Positions 50,730 through 59,699 of a DNA stretch of 64,000 bases are shown here, in pieces; within the stretch, counting starts at the first letter, position 1, and every line of letters begins with the position of its first letter. The stretch covers positions 1 through 64,000 of the forward strand of contig JADGBE010000004.1 of NCBI GenBank assembly GCA_015231615.1, in the 5' to 3' direction. The DNA comes from Desulfamplus sp. GTDB lineage: Bacteria; Desulfobacterota; Desulfobacteria; Desulfobacterales; Desulfobacteraceae. Below the pieces are notes generated by a model, which saw only the letters and a program-made list of their open reading frames with translations, ran no database searches and was not told the DNA's origin. Made by a program: the position numbers and the translations under genes.

Positions 50730-51191
50730 CTACCTTTCAAAGCAGACCTCTATGGTAAAATCTCCATTATCAGTAGAGAATGGGATAGCAATTCTTGGAC
50801 CATTTGTATAGTGGGCTATACTGTGCGATCTTCCCATTATCACAGAAGGAATCGCGGCTTTGAAGACCCTTCCTAACTCTTCTAACTCTTTTCTTGCCTG
50901 TCCAGAAACCATGTTAGTAAGCTCTCCTACAGCATCGGCAATGTCTCCATTTAAGTGTCTCATCTCTTCACCAAGCATATTTGAGACAATAGCCAAAATA
51001 CACTTTTCCTGAAAAGTAACTGATATAGTTCCATTGGCAGCCCCGGTCAGTCCAATAACTCCGGTAACATCTCCCTTAGCCACATTATCTTTTTTAAGAT
51101 ATGGCTTCCCGGGTCGCACTTTCATAAAAGCCATTGTTTCTAAAACATGTAATGTAGCATTAATAAAAGGATTGATTAATTTAGCTTCCAT
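50730..51191 (-). CDS. cheX: CheX-family CheY-P phosphatase
   Basis: 153 residues, typical CheX length. The signature ExxN is in AVGELTNMVSGQARKEL, where the Glu and Asn position water for CheY-P dephosphorylation; VSNMLGEE precedes it. GRVFKAAIPSVIMG and IPFSTDNGDFTIEVCF match the family C-terminus. It would end the signal of the CheY encoded 98 bases downstream in the same transcript. Confidence 0.88.
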   Translation of the reverse strand: MEAKLINPFINATLHVLETMAFMKVRPGKPYLKKDNVAKGDVTGVIGLTGAANGTISVTFQEKCILAIVSNMLGEEMRHLNGDIADAVGELTNMVSGQARKELEELGRVFKAAIPSVIMGRSHSIAHYTNGPRIAIPFSTDNGDFTIEVCFER

Positions 51192-51218
51192 TGTTCAATA
51201 CCCCAATTTGTTTCAATT

Positions 51219-51563
51219 TCAGTTGCTGTCTGTAGTGTTATATTGCACAATATTTTTTAGATGGGTGTATGTCTCTAAATCCATTGCATCAAATACAAGA
51301 CCCATTCCATTTTCCTCAACTCTGGCAACTCTTGCATGAATAAGTAATTCTGGGGCATCAACTCCACCAGATAAGATAATTTTGACCTTACACTCCATAC
51401 CCTTAGAGACCTTTTTGTCTGTTTTCACAAAAAGTCCCTTAATACTTAAATTAGTTGAGCTACCCGTTACATCAACCTCATGGTCATTGTATATTATAAT
51501 GATGCGGGTGGAAAACGTTACTCTTGCATAATGTCTTCGTCCGGTATTTTCAATTTCTGTCAT
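51219..51563 (-). CDS. PilZ-domain protein (c-di-GMP effector)
   Basis: 114 residues, essentially one PilZ domain. RRHYARV supplies the RxxxR-type arm and STNLSIKGLFV the D/NxSxxG motif (Asn-Leu-Ser-x-x-Gly), the two parts that clamp c-di-GMP. It lies just after the HD-GYP gene, which would degrade the same messenger, so the pair probably adjusts motility or surface behaviour. Confidence 0.88.
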   Translation of the reverse strand: MTEIENTGRRHYARVTFSTRIIIIYNDHEVDVTGSSTNLSIKGLFVKTDKKVSKGMECKVKIILSGGVDAPELLIHARVARVEENGMGLVFDAMDLETYTHLKNIVQYNTTDSN

Positions 51564-51619
51564 GGGAAAAACCTTTTTATAAAAAATTTCTATTGATGCA
51601 GATTGTTTTTTTTAAGATT

Positions 51620-53224
51620 CTAAGAGTCATGTGGCCACACATCGTCAGCAACGTTTAGGAAAGCTGTAACAACTTCTGGATCAAACTGTGTGCCTGAACA
51701 TCCTTCTATAATGGCGACAACCTTGCCTTTATCCATTTTTTTACGGTAAGCCCTATCTGATGCCATAGCATCAAAAGCATCAGCTACAGATAGTATTCTT
51801 GCAAGTTTTGGAATCTCATAACCTTTCAGTCCATCAGGGTAGCCGCTACCGTCAAAATATTCATGGTGATGTCTAATAATATCTTGTTCCCTTTCCCATA
51901 AACCAAGTTTGCCCACAATATCTGCACCAATTGATGGATGTTCTTTTATCTTTTCAAATTCCTCATCTGTAAGCCTACCGGGTTTTAAGAGAATATCATC
52001 TCTTATACCAATTTTTCCTATATCATGAAGCTGTCCAGCAAAACTTAAAACATCAAGCTCCTCTTCAGAGCAACCCATTATTCTACCAATAATATATGCA
52101 ACATCAGCAACACGGGTTGAGTGTTTACGTGTATAAGAGTCTCTTGCCTCAAGGGCAGCAACAAAAGCGTATAATGTAGAGAAGAGGTTATCATAAATAT
52201 TTTCATAAAGAGCTATATTCTCAATAGCAGAAGCTGCTTTTCGAGTAATATAATTCATGTAGTATATATCTTTTTCTGAGAAGAGGCGAGGGCTATATTG
52301 GTACCCATTATTAACACATTGATCTTTATCGGTAGAGACTCTATTATTGGTATTAAAAGAGTTATCTCCATTGGCTATCTGGTTATTAACAACAATAGAT
52401 GCTGTAACAACTCCAAATGGTTTTTCTCTGATTTTAACAGGCACAACCATAAATGATTGTATATTGTTTGTAAGACCAATAACCCCTGAATTTTTTGAAA
52501 TCAAACATGGCTGATCATCTGAAATAACATCTAAAAACAACTGGGCAAGCTCAGGTGTAATTCCTTCTTCCACACTCTCATCAAGATCAGTAGATGCTAT
52601 TGGAATAAAAGACGATACATGCTCGGCATGTATGTAGAAATTTACTTTATCTGCTTTTACTACCTGCATACCAAGCGATACAACTTTGTTAAATATTCCG
52701 TAAGTTGAGTCAGAACCAGAAAAATCCTCCATAATACGGTTTAGAACATTTAGTTCATCTACACGAGAGAGTAGTTCATTATTTAAGGCTTCTAAACGTG
52801 CTCTACGCTCAATCTCTTCGCGAAGTATAAGATTCTCAACAAAAAGACCTCTCTCTCTCATTGTACGCCTTAAACTTAAATCCATCTGCTCTAAATTAAC
52901 AGGCTTTACAAGATAATCAACAACTCCATTTTTTAATGTTCTTATTGTATTTTCTAATGATGGATAGCCCGTCATAACTATAACTGGCAAAGTGTTGTCA
53001 ATTTTTCTTATGTGTTCTGCAAGCTGAAGACCGTCCATTTGAGGCATATTTATATCTGTAAAGCAACACCCAATTTTTACAGATTCTATTATTTCAATAG
53101 CTTCAATCCCATTACTGGCAGTATAGACCTCATAACCCTTACGCTCAAAGTACTCTTGTGTGATTTCAAGAATCCCCTCTTCGTCATCTACTATCAGTAT
53201 AGTATTTCTACCGCTATCTATCAT
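51620..53224 (-). CDS. Response regulator with GAF-like and HD-GYP phosphodiesterase domains
   Basis: 534 residues. Receiver (1-125: ILIVDDEEGILEIT, FTDINMPQMDG, VDYLVKPVN), a GAF-like region (about 155-320, with an N-rich insert around 285-305) and HD-GYP (about 355-525). The phosphodiesterase motifs are complete: HSTRVADVAY, HDIGKIGI, EHPSIGADI, RHHHEYFDGSGYPDGL and ILSVADAFDAM. It hydrolyses c-di-GMP when phosphorylated or when ligand binds the GAF domain. It is the first gene of the run leading through PilZ, CheX, CheY and the sigma-54 activator. Confidence 0.93.
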   Translation of the reverse strand: MIDSGRNTILIVDDEEGILEITQEYFERKGYEVYTASNGIEAIEIIESVKIGCCFTDINMPQMDGLQLAEHIRKIDNTLPVIVMTGYPSLENTIRTLKNGVVDYLVKPVNLEQMDLSLRRTMRERGLFVENLILREEIERRARLEALNNELLSRVDELNVLNRIMEDFSGSDSTYGIFNKVVSLGMQVVKADKVNFYIHAEHVSSFIPIASTDLDESVEEGITPELAQLFLDVISDDQPCLISKNSGVIGLTNNIQSFMVVPVKIREKPFGVVTASIVVNNQIANGDNSFNTNNRVSTDKDQCVNNGYQYSPRLFSEKDIYYMNYITRKAASAIENIALYENIYDNLFSTLYAFVAALEARDSYTRKHSTRVADVAYIIGRIMGCSEEELDVLSFAGQLHDIGKIGIRDDILLKPGRLTDEEFEKIKEHPSIGADIVGKLGLWEREQDIIRHHHEYFDGSGYPDGLKGYEIPKLARILSVADAFDAMASDRAYRKKMDKGKVVAIIEGCSGTQFDPEVVTAFLNVADDVWPHDS

Positions 53225-53839
53225 TCCTTATTTTCCAAAATGTCTTTAAAAAGATAATGCTATTTAATACGAGGGCAATAATGCTATCTAATTAAGAAGT
53301 CAATGTTATTTAAAATCAAAAGTGATTATCACGAAACACGTCTAATGTATAAACATATTTATCACCTAAATCTCTGTTTATCACATTAAATCTTTTCTAT
53401 ACCAAACATTTTCTTTTTTCAATTGAAAATAGATCATCAAAGCAATTTGAAACCATTTTTAAATCTAATTTTGACTATATTTTTTCTCTATTTTGCTTAT
53501 CAAATTTTATGCAATAGGGTGTTATGAATTTTTGTCTTAAAAAAGTTAAAAATAAAGAATAATATACTTGACAATAGTTTTTTTAAAGAATAAAAATCTC
53601 TAAGTAATGCTTGATAGAGATTTAAAAGCATAATAACATCATATACTACCAACGGTCAAAAATTTGGTTATTATCAAATTTTTGAACCGATGGCTAAGGA
53701 CATCGGCTGAAATCTGGAAGTCCTCTTAAGAGGACTTTGATAAGTTAGCCCATAGCTTTAGCTTAGGGCGACAAATAACATTAAAAGCTCAAATTAAGAC
53801 CGTGTAGAGTATAACTTAATCTTAGGTAAGATAACCAAT
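53225..53839. other. 615-base non-coding gap with a diverged three-hairpin repeat
   Basis: Very AT-rich. It separates divergent genes (HD-GYP on -, Lrp regulator on +), so both promoters should be here. The part from about 53640 to 53775 is copy 2 of the three-hairpin repeat. TTGACA at 53568-53573 is a possible -35 box, without a good -10. No gene is supported. Confidence 0.65.
53650..53775. repeat. Three-hairpin interspersed repeat, copy 2 (diverged)
   Basis: Keeps CCGATGGCTAAGGACATCGGCTGA, split by changes, then GAAGTCCTCTTAAGAGGACTT around 53718-53738, and GCCCATAGCTTTAGCTTAGGGC near 53748-53769. It has an extra AT-rich hairpin (AAAAATTTGG/CAAATTTTTG) before them. Located upstream of the Lrp-type regulator. 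Confidence 0.75.
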
Positions 53840-54307
53840 ATGGATGATACAGATTTAAGAATATTGAAAATTTTGCAAGAAAAAGCAAGAATCCCAAACG
53901 TAGAGATCTCACGAAATATAGGCATGGCTCCATCAGCAGTGCTTGAGAGAATCAAAAAACTTGAATCTAAAGGGATTATATCAGGCTATGAAATAAGGCT
54001 TAATCCAGAGTGTTTTAACCACTCAATGGTTGCATTCATACAAGTTAGGCTTAATCTGCCTGCCAAAATAGAACAAATAGTAGAAAAGCTCTCTTGCCAT
54101 GAGGAGATTCAGGAGATTCACTATATTTCAGGTGAAGACTCTCTTTTATTAAAAGTTCGTATCAGTAACGGGGCAGAGCTTCAGACAATTATTAATGAGA
54201 AGATTGCTACAATCAAAGGTGTGCAATCAACTAAAAGTTTTATTGCCCTCTCAACATACAAGGAGAGTGCAAGATTTCCTATTCCTAATCCTGAAAGACA
54301 AGTCTGA
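53840..54307 (+). CDS. Lrp/AsnC-family transcriptional regulator
   Basis: 155 residues. The N-terminal winged helix (DDTDLRILKILQEKARIPN, IGMAPSAVLERIKKLESKGII) is followed by an RAM ligand-binding domain (VAFIQVRLNL, HYISGEDSLLLKVR). These proteins sense amino acids and act as octamers. The lysA-like gene follows after about 110 bases on the same strand, so lysine or its precursors are a reasonable signal (inference). Confidence 0.93.
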   Translation: MDDTDLRILKILQEKARIPNVEISRNIGMAPSAVLERIKKLESKGIISGYEIRLNPECFNHSMVAFIQVRLNLPAKIEQIVEKLSCHEEIQEIHYISGEDSLLLKVRISNGAELQTIINEKIATIKGVQSTKSFIALSTYKESARFPIPNPERQV

Positions 54308-54424
54308 AGAACCTTAGAAGAAAATAATATAATTCCTGCAAAATTTAATTATTGCTTTGATTTTACTGTATATAAAAAGGATTTTGCAGGTCAAATAATA
54401 AAATTAAAAGGAGATGTGTATAAA

Positions 54425-55681
54425 ATGCCGATGTCAGATGGATTTAAAACAAGATTGTCAAATGTAGTTGAAAAAGCAGTAAAACACTTTGGGACACCTT
54501 TTCATATTTATGATGAAGAAGGAATTATTGAGACTGCAAATTTGCTTAGAAAAGCATTTTCAGGCAAAGATGGATTTAAAGAGTTTTTTGCGGTTAAGGC
54601 TCTTCCAAATCCATCAATAATGAAAATTATGAAAGAGCAGGAATTTGGTTTTGATTGTAGCTCTTCACCTGAAATTATACTTGCCCGTTCAATTGGTAGC
54701 ACAGGCAATGAGATAATGTTTACATCAAATAACACGAGCATAGAGCAGTTTGAAACCGCGGCTATTGATGGTGGTTCTGTTCTAAATCTTGACGATATAT
54801 CTTTAATACCAAAAGTGCCTGTTATGCCTGAACTTATCTGCTTTAGATATAACCCCGGACCAAGACGTAGAGGTAACAAGATCATTGGAAATCCTGTAGA
54901 ATCAAAATATGGAGTTAGCCATGAACAGATAACAGAGGCTTATCGCCAAGCAATTAAACGGGGGTCAAAGCGTTTTGGTATGCACACGATGCTTGCATCA
55001 AATGAGCTAAATTATGAGTATATGGTTGAAACAACTCAGATGTTACTCTCAATTGTGGAGCAGGTTTCAAATGCTTTGGATATAAAATTTGAGTTTATAA
55101 ATATTGGCGGGGGGCTTGGAATACCTTATAAACCAGAGCAAAGTCCAATGAATGTAGATGCTCTTGGAGCTGAAACAACAGAGATGTTAAATCAATTTGA
55201 GCATAAACATGGCTGGTATCCAAAACTTTTTATGGAGAGTGGGCGATATATAACTGGTCCTCACGGTGTTTTGGTTACCACAGTGATAAATCATAAAAAT
55301 ATTTATAGAAAATATGTTGGAGTTGATGCCTCAATGTCAGCTCTTATGCGTCCTGGAATGTATGAGGCATATCACCATATTCATATTCATAAAAAAGAAT
55401 CAAATTCAGAATATGAAACAGTTGACGTTGTGGGGTCTTTGTGCGAAAATATTGATAAATTTGCAATACAGCGTTCCTTGCCTGTAACAGAGGTTGGAGA
55501 TATTCTGATTATTCACGACACAGGTGCCCACGGACACGCTATGGGATTTAACTACAATGCCAATCTTCGCCCCAAAGAGCTTCTTTTAAAAAAAGATGGA
55601 ACTATTGAGATGATCCGAAGGGCAGAGACAGTAAAAGATTATTTTGCAACACTTGATTTTGAAAAAAATATTTGTATTTAA
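54425..55681 (+). CDS. lysA: Diaminopimelate decarboxylase
   Basis: 418 residues from the ATG at 54425, which has AAGGAG about 11 bases upstream; an in-frame GTG at 54416 is too close to that site. Fold III PLP decarboxylase: Lys58 in FFAVKALPNP is the Schiff base, INIGGGLGIPY binds phosphate, and VGSLCENIDKFA gives the catalytic Cys/Glu/Asp region; ESGRYITGP and VGVDASMSALMRPGMY are also conserved. Converts meso-diaminopimelate to lysine, the last step of lysine synthesis. The related carboxynorspermidine decarboxylase is less likely given the motifs. Confidence 0.88.
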   Translation: MPMSDGFKTRLSNVVEKAVKHFGTPFHIYDEEGIIETANLLRKAFSGKDGFKEFFAVKALPNPSIMKIMKEQEFGFDCSSSPEIILARSIGSTGNEIMFTSNNTSIEQFETAAIDGGSVLNLDDISLIPKVPVMPELICFRYNPGPRRRGNKIIGNPVESKYGVSHEQITEAYRQAIKRGSKRFGMHTMLASNELNYEYMVETTQMLLSIVEQVSNALDIKFEFINIGGGLGIPYKPEQSPMNVDALGAETTEMLNQFEHKHGWYPKLFMESGRYITGPHGVLVTTVINHKNIYRKYVGVDASMSALMRPGMYEAYHHIHIHKKESNSEYETVDVVGSLCENIDKFAIQRSLPVTEVGDILIIHDTGAHGHAMGFNYNANLRPKELLLKKDGTIEMIRRAETVKDYFATLDFEKNICI

Positions 55682-55780
55682 AGTTTCTGTTTAACAACTT
55701 AAGGATTTCTGCTAAAAAGAAATTTATATTTTCGCAAAAGGACATTTTCCATTAACACTTAGATTTAAAGGAAGAGAACT

Positions 55781-56128
55781 ATGATTAAAATAGGTACCGT
55801 AACTTGCACATCTGAAGCGGCTGATATGGTTGCACAATGCTACTCATCATTTCCTGTGCCACCAGAGGGAAGAATTAGACTTATAGATACTTATGTTTTT
55901 ACAGAAGGTGTTACAAAGGGAGACGCAGAATATAAGGCTTTTTCTATATTTGAGTATGATGAGGCTGACGAAAGACTTTTACAAGAGTTTCTTGAAAAGA
56001 GATTTGCCGCTTTTTCACAAATACCGGGTGTTAGATATAAAATTGAAGATTGGGTAAGGGTTGCAGATGCCTTGAGAATGTTGGCTGATGGCGAGTTTAA
56101 TACTGATTTTTCAAAAACAGGTTTTTAA
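55781..56128 (+). CDS. Conserved hypothetical protein
   Basis: 115 residues, not recognised. AAGGAAGAG precedes the ATG. The sequence IKIGTVTCTSEAADMVAQCY, then YVFTEGVTKGDAEYKAFSIFEYD, looks like a small alpha/beta ferredoxin-like domain, resembling dimeric alpha-beta barrel or DUF-type proteins. No signal peptide, cofactor motif or membrane segment. It follows lysA by 99 bases and ends near a TTGACAACTT hairpin. Confidence 0.65.
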   Translation: MIKIGTVTCTSEAADMVAQCYSSFPVPPEGRIRLIDTYVFTEGVTKGDAEYKAFSIFEYDEADERLLQEFLEKRFAAFSQIPGVRYKIEDWVRVADALRMLADGEFNTDFSKTGF

Positions 56129-56231
56129 GTGCTTTATACTACTTTTGGTCATAAGTTGAGTTTTACATATAGAAAAGCTAATTTATTACCATGACGTATA
56201 TATAAAACCTAAAATTTGACAACAAGACTTT

Positions 56232-56266
56232 AAGATTTGACAACTTTTTGAAAGTTGTCAAATCTT
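56232..56266. repeat. TTGACAACTT hairpin repeat, copy 2
   Basis: Arms 56232-56246 and 56252-56266 (AAGATTTGACAACTT and complement) around a 5-base loop, nearly identical to 21073-21105. It lies between convergent genes and could terminate both. Confidence 0.85.
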
Positions 56267-56288
56267 AGATTTTGTAGCATTAGTGATA

Positions 56289-58466
56289 TTACAGTTGCCC
56301 AGATGAACTTAACGCAAATATAACCATTTTTTGCATCATACGTTCCTGAACTGTTTTAGGATTAGCAAGGTCCATTCTCTCAAGATATGGAATAGCTTTT
56401 TCAGGTACGCCCCCAATACTCTTGCTGATAAGTCCATTTATAACAGCAAACTTGTTCCGGGCTGCAAGCTCTTTAAAGCCTCTCAATGCCTTTCCAAGTG
56501 TAATCTCCTCTTTTGTAAAAGCAGTTCCAAACGGGAATGCAGGAAAGAAGCCTTGCATTCTGTAAGGTCCAAACTTTGCCTCTAAAATTTCGGGCAGATT
56601 ATCTCTGAACTGCTGTGGAATCTGCCAATCAGGTTCTATTGCCCCGGATTTCTTTCCCTTTTCAAGAAGCTCTTCCTGAAATCTTGAATCAGTAATACAG
56701 AGGAGCCGTTTCATAACTTCACCGTATTTCATGCCTCTCAAATCAGCTATCCCATATTCTGTAACTACAATATCTTTTAGATGTCTTGGGATTGTGGTAT
56801 GCCCATACTCCCACACAATATTTGAAACAGCTTTTGCCCCTTCACCTCTGTAACTTCTGATCATGGTAACAGCCCGACCATCATCAAGTTCATGTGCCAT
56901 TGAGATAAAATTATATTGTCCACCAGGCCCGCTTATGATTCTGTTATCGTCAAGTCCGTCAGCTACAGTTGCCCCTGTCAATGTTGCCATAAGGGCGGCA
57001 TTGATAAATCTGCCGTGCTTTCTCTGAAGCCTTTTAATCTCTTCATTGCCATAGAGATGATTGACATAATCAACACTTCGCATGTCAATAAGTTTGAGTT
57101 TTTCCTCGTCCAAATTACGTAACTCTTCATAAAAAGCATGAGGACCTATAAAGAAACTTCCATAAAGTGCAATACCGTTTTTCAGGATATTTCCAAGACA
57201 CGAGGAGACAACTGCTTGAAGATTTTCACTTACAGACATATCAAGAGGATAGGATTTGCCATTTAACACTGCACACCCATCTTCATAGACAAGCTCTGGT
57301 TTGAAAATTCCAAATTTCTGGAAAAAGTCAAATTCGCTCTTCTTTATTCTTGTATGAACTAACTTTCTTTTGACTATCTCTCTAAATATCTCTTCCACCT
57401 GATTTTCATTAAATTCATTATCATTAATTACTCTTTGAAGTCTGACATCTTCATATACTTTTCTTTTGAGAATATCACCTTTTAACAATTCAAGAAGGCT
57501 GTCAACAAACATTTCAGACGATCCTAAAAGCCCTTTTTCAAAAGGATCGATACCGCCTATAGAGTCAATTACATCTTTAAATTTCGTATAGATACCTGAG
57601 CTGTTAAAAAATTTCTTGTACATCTCATTATTTTTATGACGCATCTCAACACCAGCAACAATAGCATCTCCAAGTGAACCAATACCCACCTGAATGGTAC
57701 CGCCATCTTTTACAAGTGTGCTTGCGTTCATTCCAACCATCCAGTCAACCGTGTTTACAGACTCTTTAGGTGCCCCGAAGAGTTTAAAATGGTAAGCAGG
57801 GTTCTCAATTACCATATCGTAGAAATCAGGTTTAACTACAGCATCACCATACATAAACGGCATATCTTCATGAATCTGGGCAATCACAGCAATTTTTTTA
57901 CCTTTTGCCTCAAGTTTTCTAAGAAAATTTCCTCCGTCAAGGTGGGTATCAGGATTGGAACTCATACTAAACATTGTTTCGCCGTTTATCTCTTTTTTTG
58001 CTACAAGTTGTCCAAGCACATTGCACTCATTGATAAAAGCATCACGTATAGCAAAAGTGTAATTAGAACCAAGATAGTTCTGTGTAGCATGTGTATTGCC
58101 CATCCAAGCACCAGCTTTATTAAAAAACTCTATCAGGGTAAAATTTGGTGGAATCTGTTTTTTTCTCATGTCAAAAACATATTCAAAATCAACAAAATTT
58201 TCCCATATACGCTCAACTAATGGTTTCATAAACCGTTTTTCAAGTTCGCTTGACCATGTTGGTTTCTCTAAAGCTATAGCTGTAATCAAGGTAAAATTAA
58301 GAGTTGGATCTGTCTTGGTTCTTCTGTACAAGGCGTTAATAAGATGATTTGGCTTTGCAAGAGCTAATGGGGCAGCAAATACAATTTTTTTTCCGACTTT
58401 TGCAATCAGATCATCAACACATTTTTCAACATCAGAATAATATTGAGGAGCTTTATTTTCTAACAC
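56289..58466 (-). CDS. Acetyl-CoA hydrolase/transferase family protein
   Basis: 725 residues from a GTG at 58466, with AGGGGGA upstream. Family I CoA-transferases form a glutamyl-CoA intermediate; the catalytic Glu is in VVTEYGIADLRG, and VGIGSLGDAIVAG and GGQYNFISMAHE are typical of the acetyl-CoA hydrolase/transferase family. It is about 200 residues longer than a standard family member because of an extended N-terminal half. It may move CoA between acetate and other acids or hydrolyse acetyl-CoA; the acceptor is unknown. The enoyl-CoA hydratase gene on the same strand suggests fatty or organic acid metabolism. Confidence 0.88.
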   Translation of the reverse strand: MLENKAPQYYSDVEKCVDDLIAKVGKKIVFAAPLALAKPNHLINALYRRTKTDPTLNFTLITAIALEKPTWSSELEKRFMKPLVERIWENFVDFEYVFDMRKKQIPPNFTLIEFFNKAGAWMGNTHATQNYLGSNYTFAIRDAFINECNVLGQLVAKKEINGETMFSMSSNPDTHLDGGNFLRKLEAKGKKIAVIAQIHEDMPFMYGDAVVKPDFYDMVIENPAYHFKLFGAPKESVNTVDWMVGMNASTLVKDGGTIQVGIGSLGDAIVAGVEMRHKNNEMYKKFFNSSGIYTKFKDVIDSIGGIDPFEKGLLGSSEMFVDSLLELLKGDILKRKVYEDVRLQRVINDNEFNENQVEEIFREIVKRKLVHTRIKKSEFDFFQKFGIFKPELVYEDGCAVLNGKSYPLDMSVSENLQAVVSSCLGNILKNGIALYGSFFIGPHAFYEELRNLDEEKLKLIDMRSVDYVNHLYGNEEIKRLQRKHGRFINAALMATLTGATVADGLDDNRIISGPGGQYNFISMAHELDDGRAVTMIRSYRGEGAKAVSNIVWEYGHTTIPRHLKDIVVTEYGIADLRGMKYGEVMKRLLCITDSRFQEELLEKGKKSGAIEPDWQIPQQFRDNLPEILEAKFGPYRMQGFFPAFPFGTAFTKEEITLGKALRGFKELAARNKFAVINGLISKSIGGVPEKAIPYLERMDLANPKTVQERMMQKMVIFALSSSGQL

Positions 58467-58692
58467 TGTTCCGTCCCCCTTTGTTTTTTAAAGAAGTTAA
58501 TTGGTTAAAAAAAAGTTACTTTGGGTAAATGGGCTTGCTTGTAAGGCAAAGTTTGGTTTTGTAATTAAAATGAATTTAGAATTTTGGAAAACTAATTAAT
58601 TAATCGGCGTGAAACTATTTTTTGTTCTAAGATATTCGTTACGGAAAATCAACATTTAAAATTATTAGAGTGATTATAATTAAGGCTAAATA

Positions 58693-59415
58693 TCAACCCT
58701 CAATAAAAAGTTGAAGTGAATCTATAAACTTAGGATCTTCATTTTCAATTATAGAGACAATATTTTTGTGCATTCTTCTTTTATGTTCTCCAAAAATACC
58801 ACGTTTTTTTTGCAATGTTTTAGCAAATGCCATTGTATCGGCATTAAGTTCGTCTAAGGTAGCACTTGCCTTTTCAATAATGTGATGCAGGGCAAGCTCC
58901 TCTGCCCCAACCCTTTTTCCAGTAAGTTTAAGTTCATTAAATTTATATTCTGGAATCGCTTTGCGGACAAAGGCAATCATTCCTGGCAGAAAAGGTATAT
59001 TAATGTCAACTTCAGGAAAACAGAAAAAACCTCTATCTTTTCTCATAAATCTAAAATCACAAGCACATGAGAGTATAGCACCATTTCCAAAAGCATGACC
59101 ATTTATTGAGGCAATAACAGGAATCGGCATAGTTATAATTCTTTTAAATACGGTGTTCATCTCATACATAAATTGTTTAATGCTATCAAAATCTTTTGCA
59201 GCAAATCTTCCAAGTAACCAATCAATATCAACGCCTTGCGAAAAATTTTTTTCATCTGATGATGTTAGAATTAAGGAGAAGATCGATTCATCTGAAAGTA
59301 TCTCATCAAATATACGATTCATATTTTTCCCAAATTCAAGGTTTTGGCGATTTGCACCATTACACATGGTAACTATTGCTGCTGTTTCATCTTTTTTCCA
59401 TTCTATCACGGACAA
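58693..59415 (-). CDS. Enoyl-CoA hydratase/isomerase family protein
   Basis: 240 residues from a TTG at 59415 (GAAAGGAG 6 bases upstream). Crotonase fold: INGHAFGNGAILSCACDFRFM forms the oxyanion-hole helix, and FFCFPEVDINIPFLPGM lies at the active site. NGANRQNLEFGKNM replaces the common N-terminal substrate loop. Crotonases hydrate, isomerise or cleave acyl-CoA; the exact reaction cannot be told. It lies 226 bases upstream of the acetyl-CoA hydrolase family gene on the same strand. Confidence 0.87.
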   Translation of the reverse strand: MSVIEWKKDETAAIVTMCNGANRQNLEFGKNMNRIFDEILSDESIFSLILTSSDEKNFSQGVDIDWLLGRFAAKDFDSIKQFMYEMNTVFKRIITMPIPVIASINGHAFGNGAILSCACDFRFMRKDRGFFCFPEVDINIPFLPGMIAFVRKAIPEYKFNELKLTGKRVGAEELALHHIIEKASATLDELNADTMAFAKTLQKKRGIFGEHKRRMHKNIVSIIENEDPKFIDSLQLFIEG

Positions 59416-59699
59416 GGGTAACTCCTTTCAATTGATTTAAGTTATTAAAATTTTACACGGTTGATTCTAAAATTTTACATAATTCTCATCGAAATATTTA
59501 AGTTTATTAAACACTATCAATGTTTCACTACTACACACTCGGCTTTTAATCAAGAACGTTTCTCTCATTTTTGCACTATATTTCTCTTATCAAAATATGA
59601 TTGACATAGTTTCTTATTTCTGATTATCTCAAAAAAATATCATTATTGTAATCTCCCGTTTTTTAATCTATTAATTTATATAAGTTACAGGAAAACGCC

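Noticed and set aside
57789-58220. 143-residue + strand frame opposite the acetyl-CoA hydrolase family gene
   Set aside because: Antisense shadow of a well-supported gene; composition is typical of a non-coding frame.
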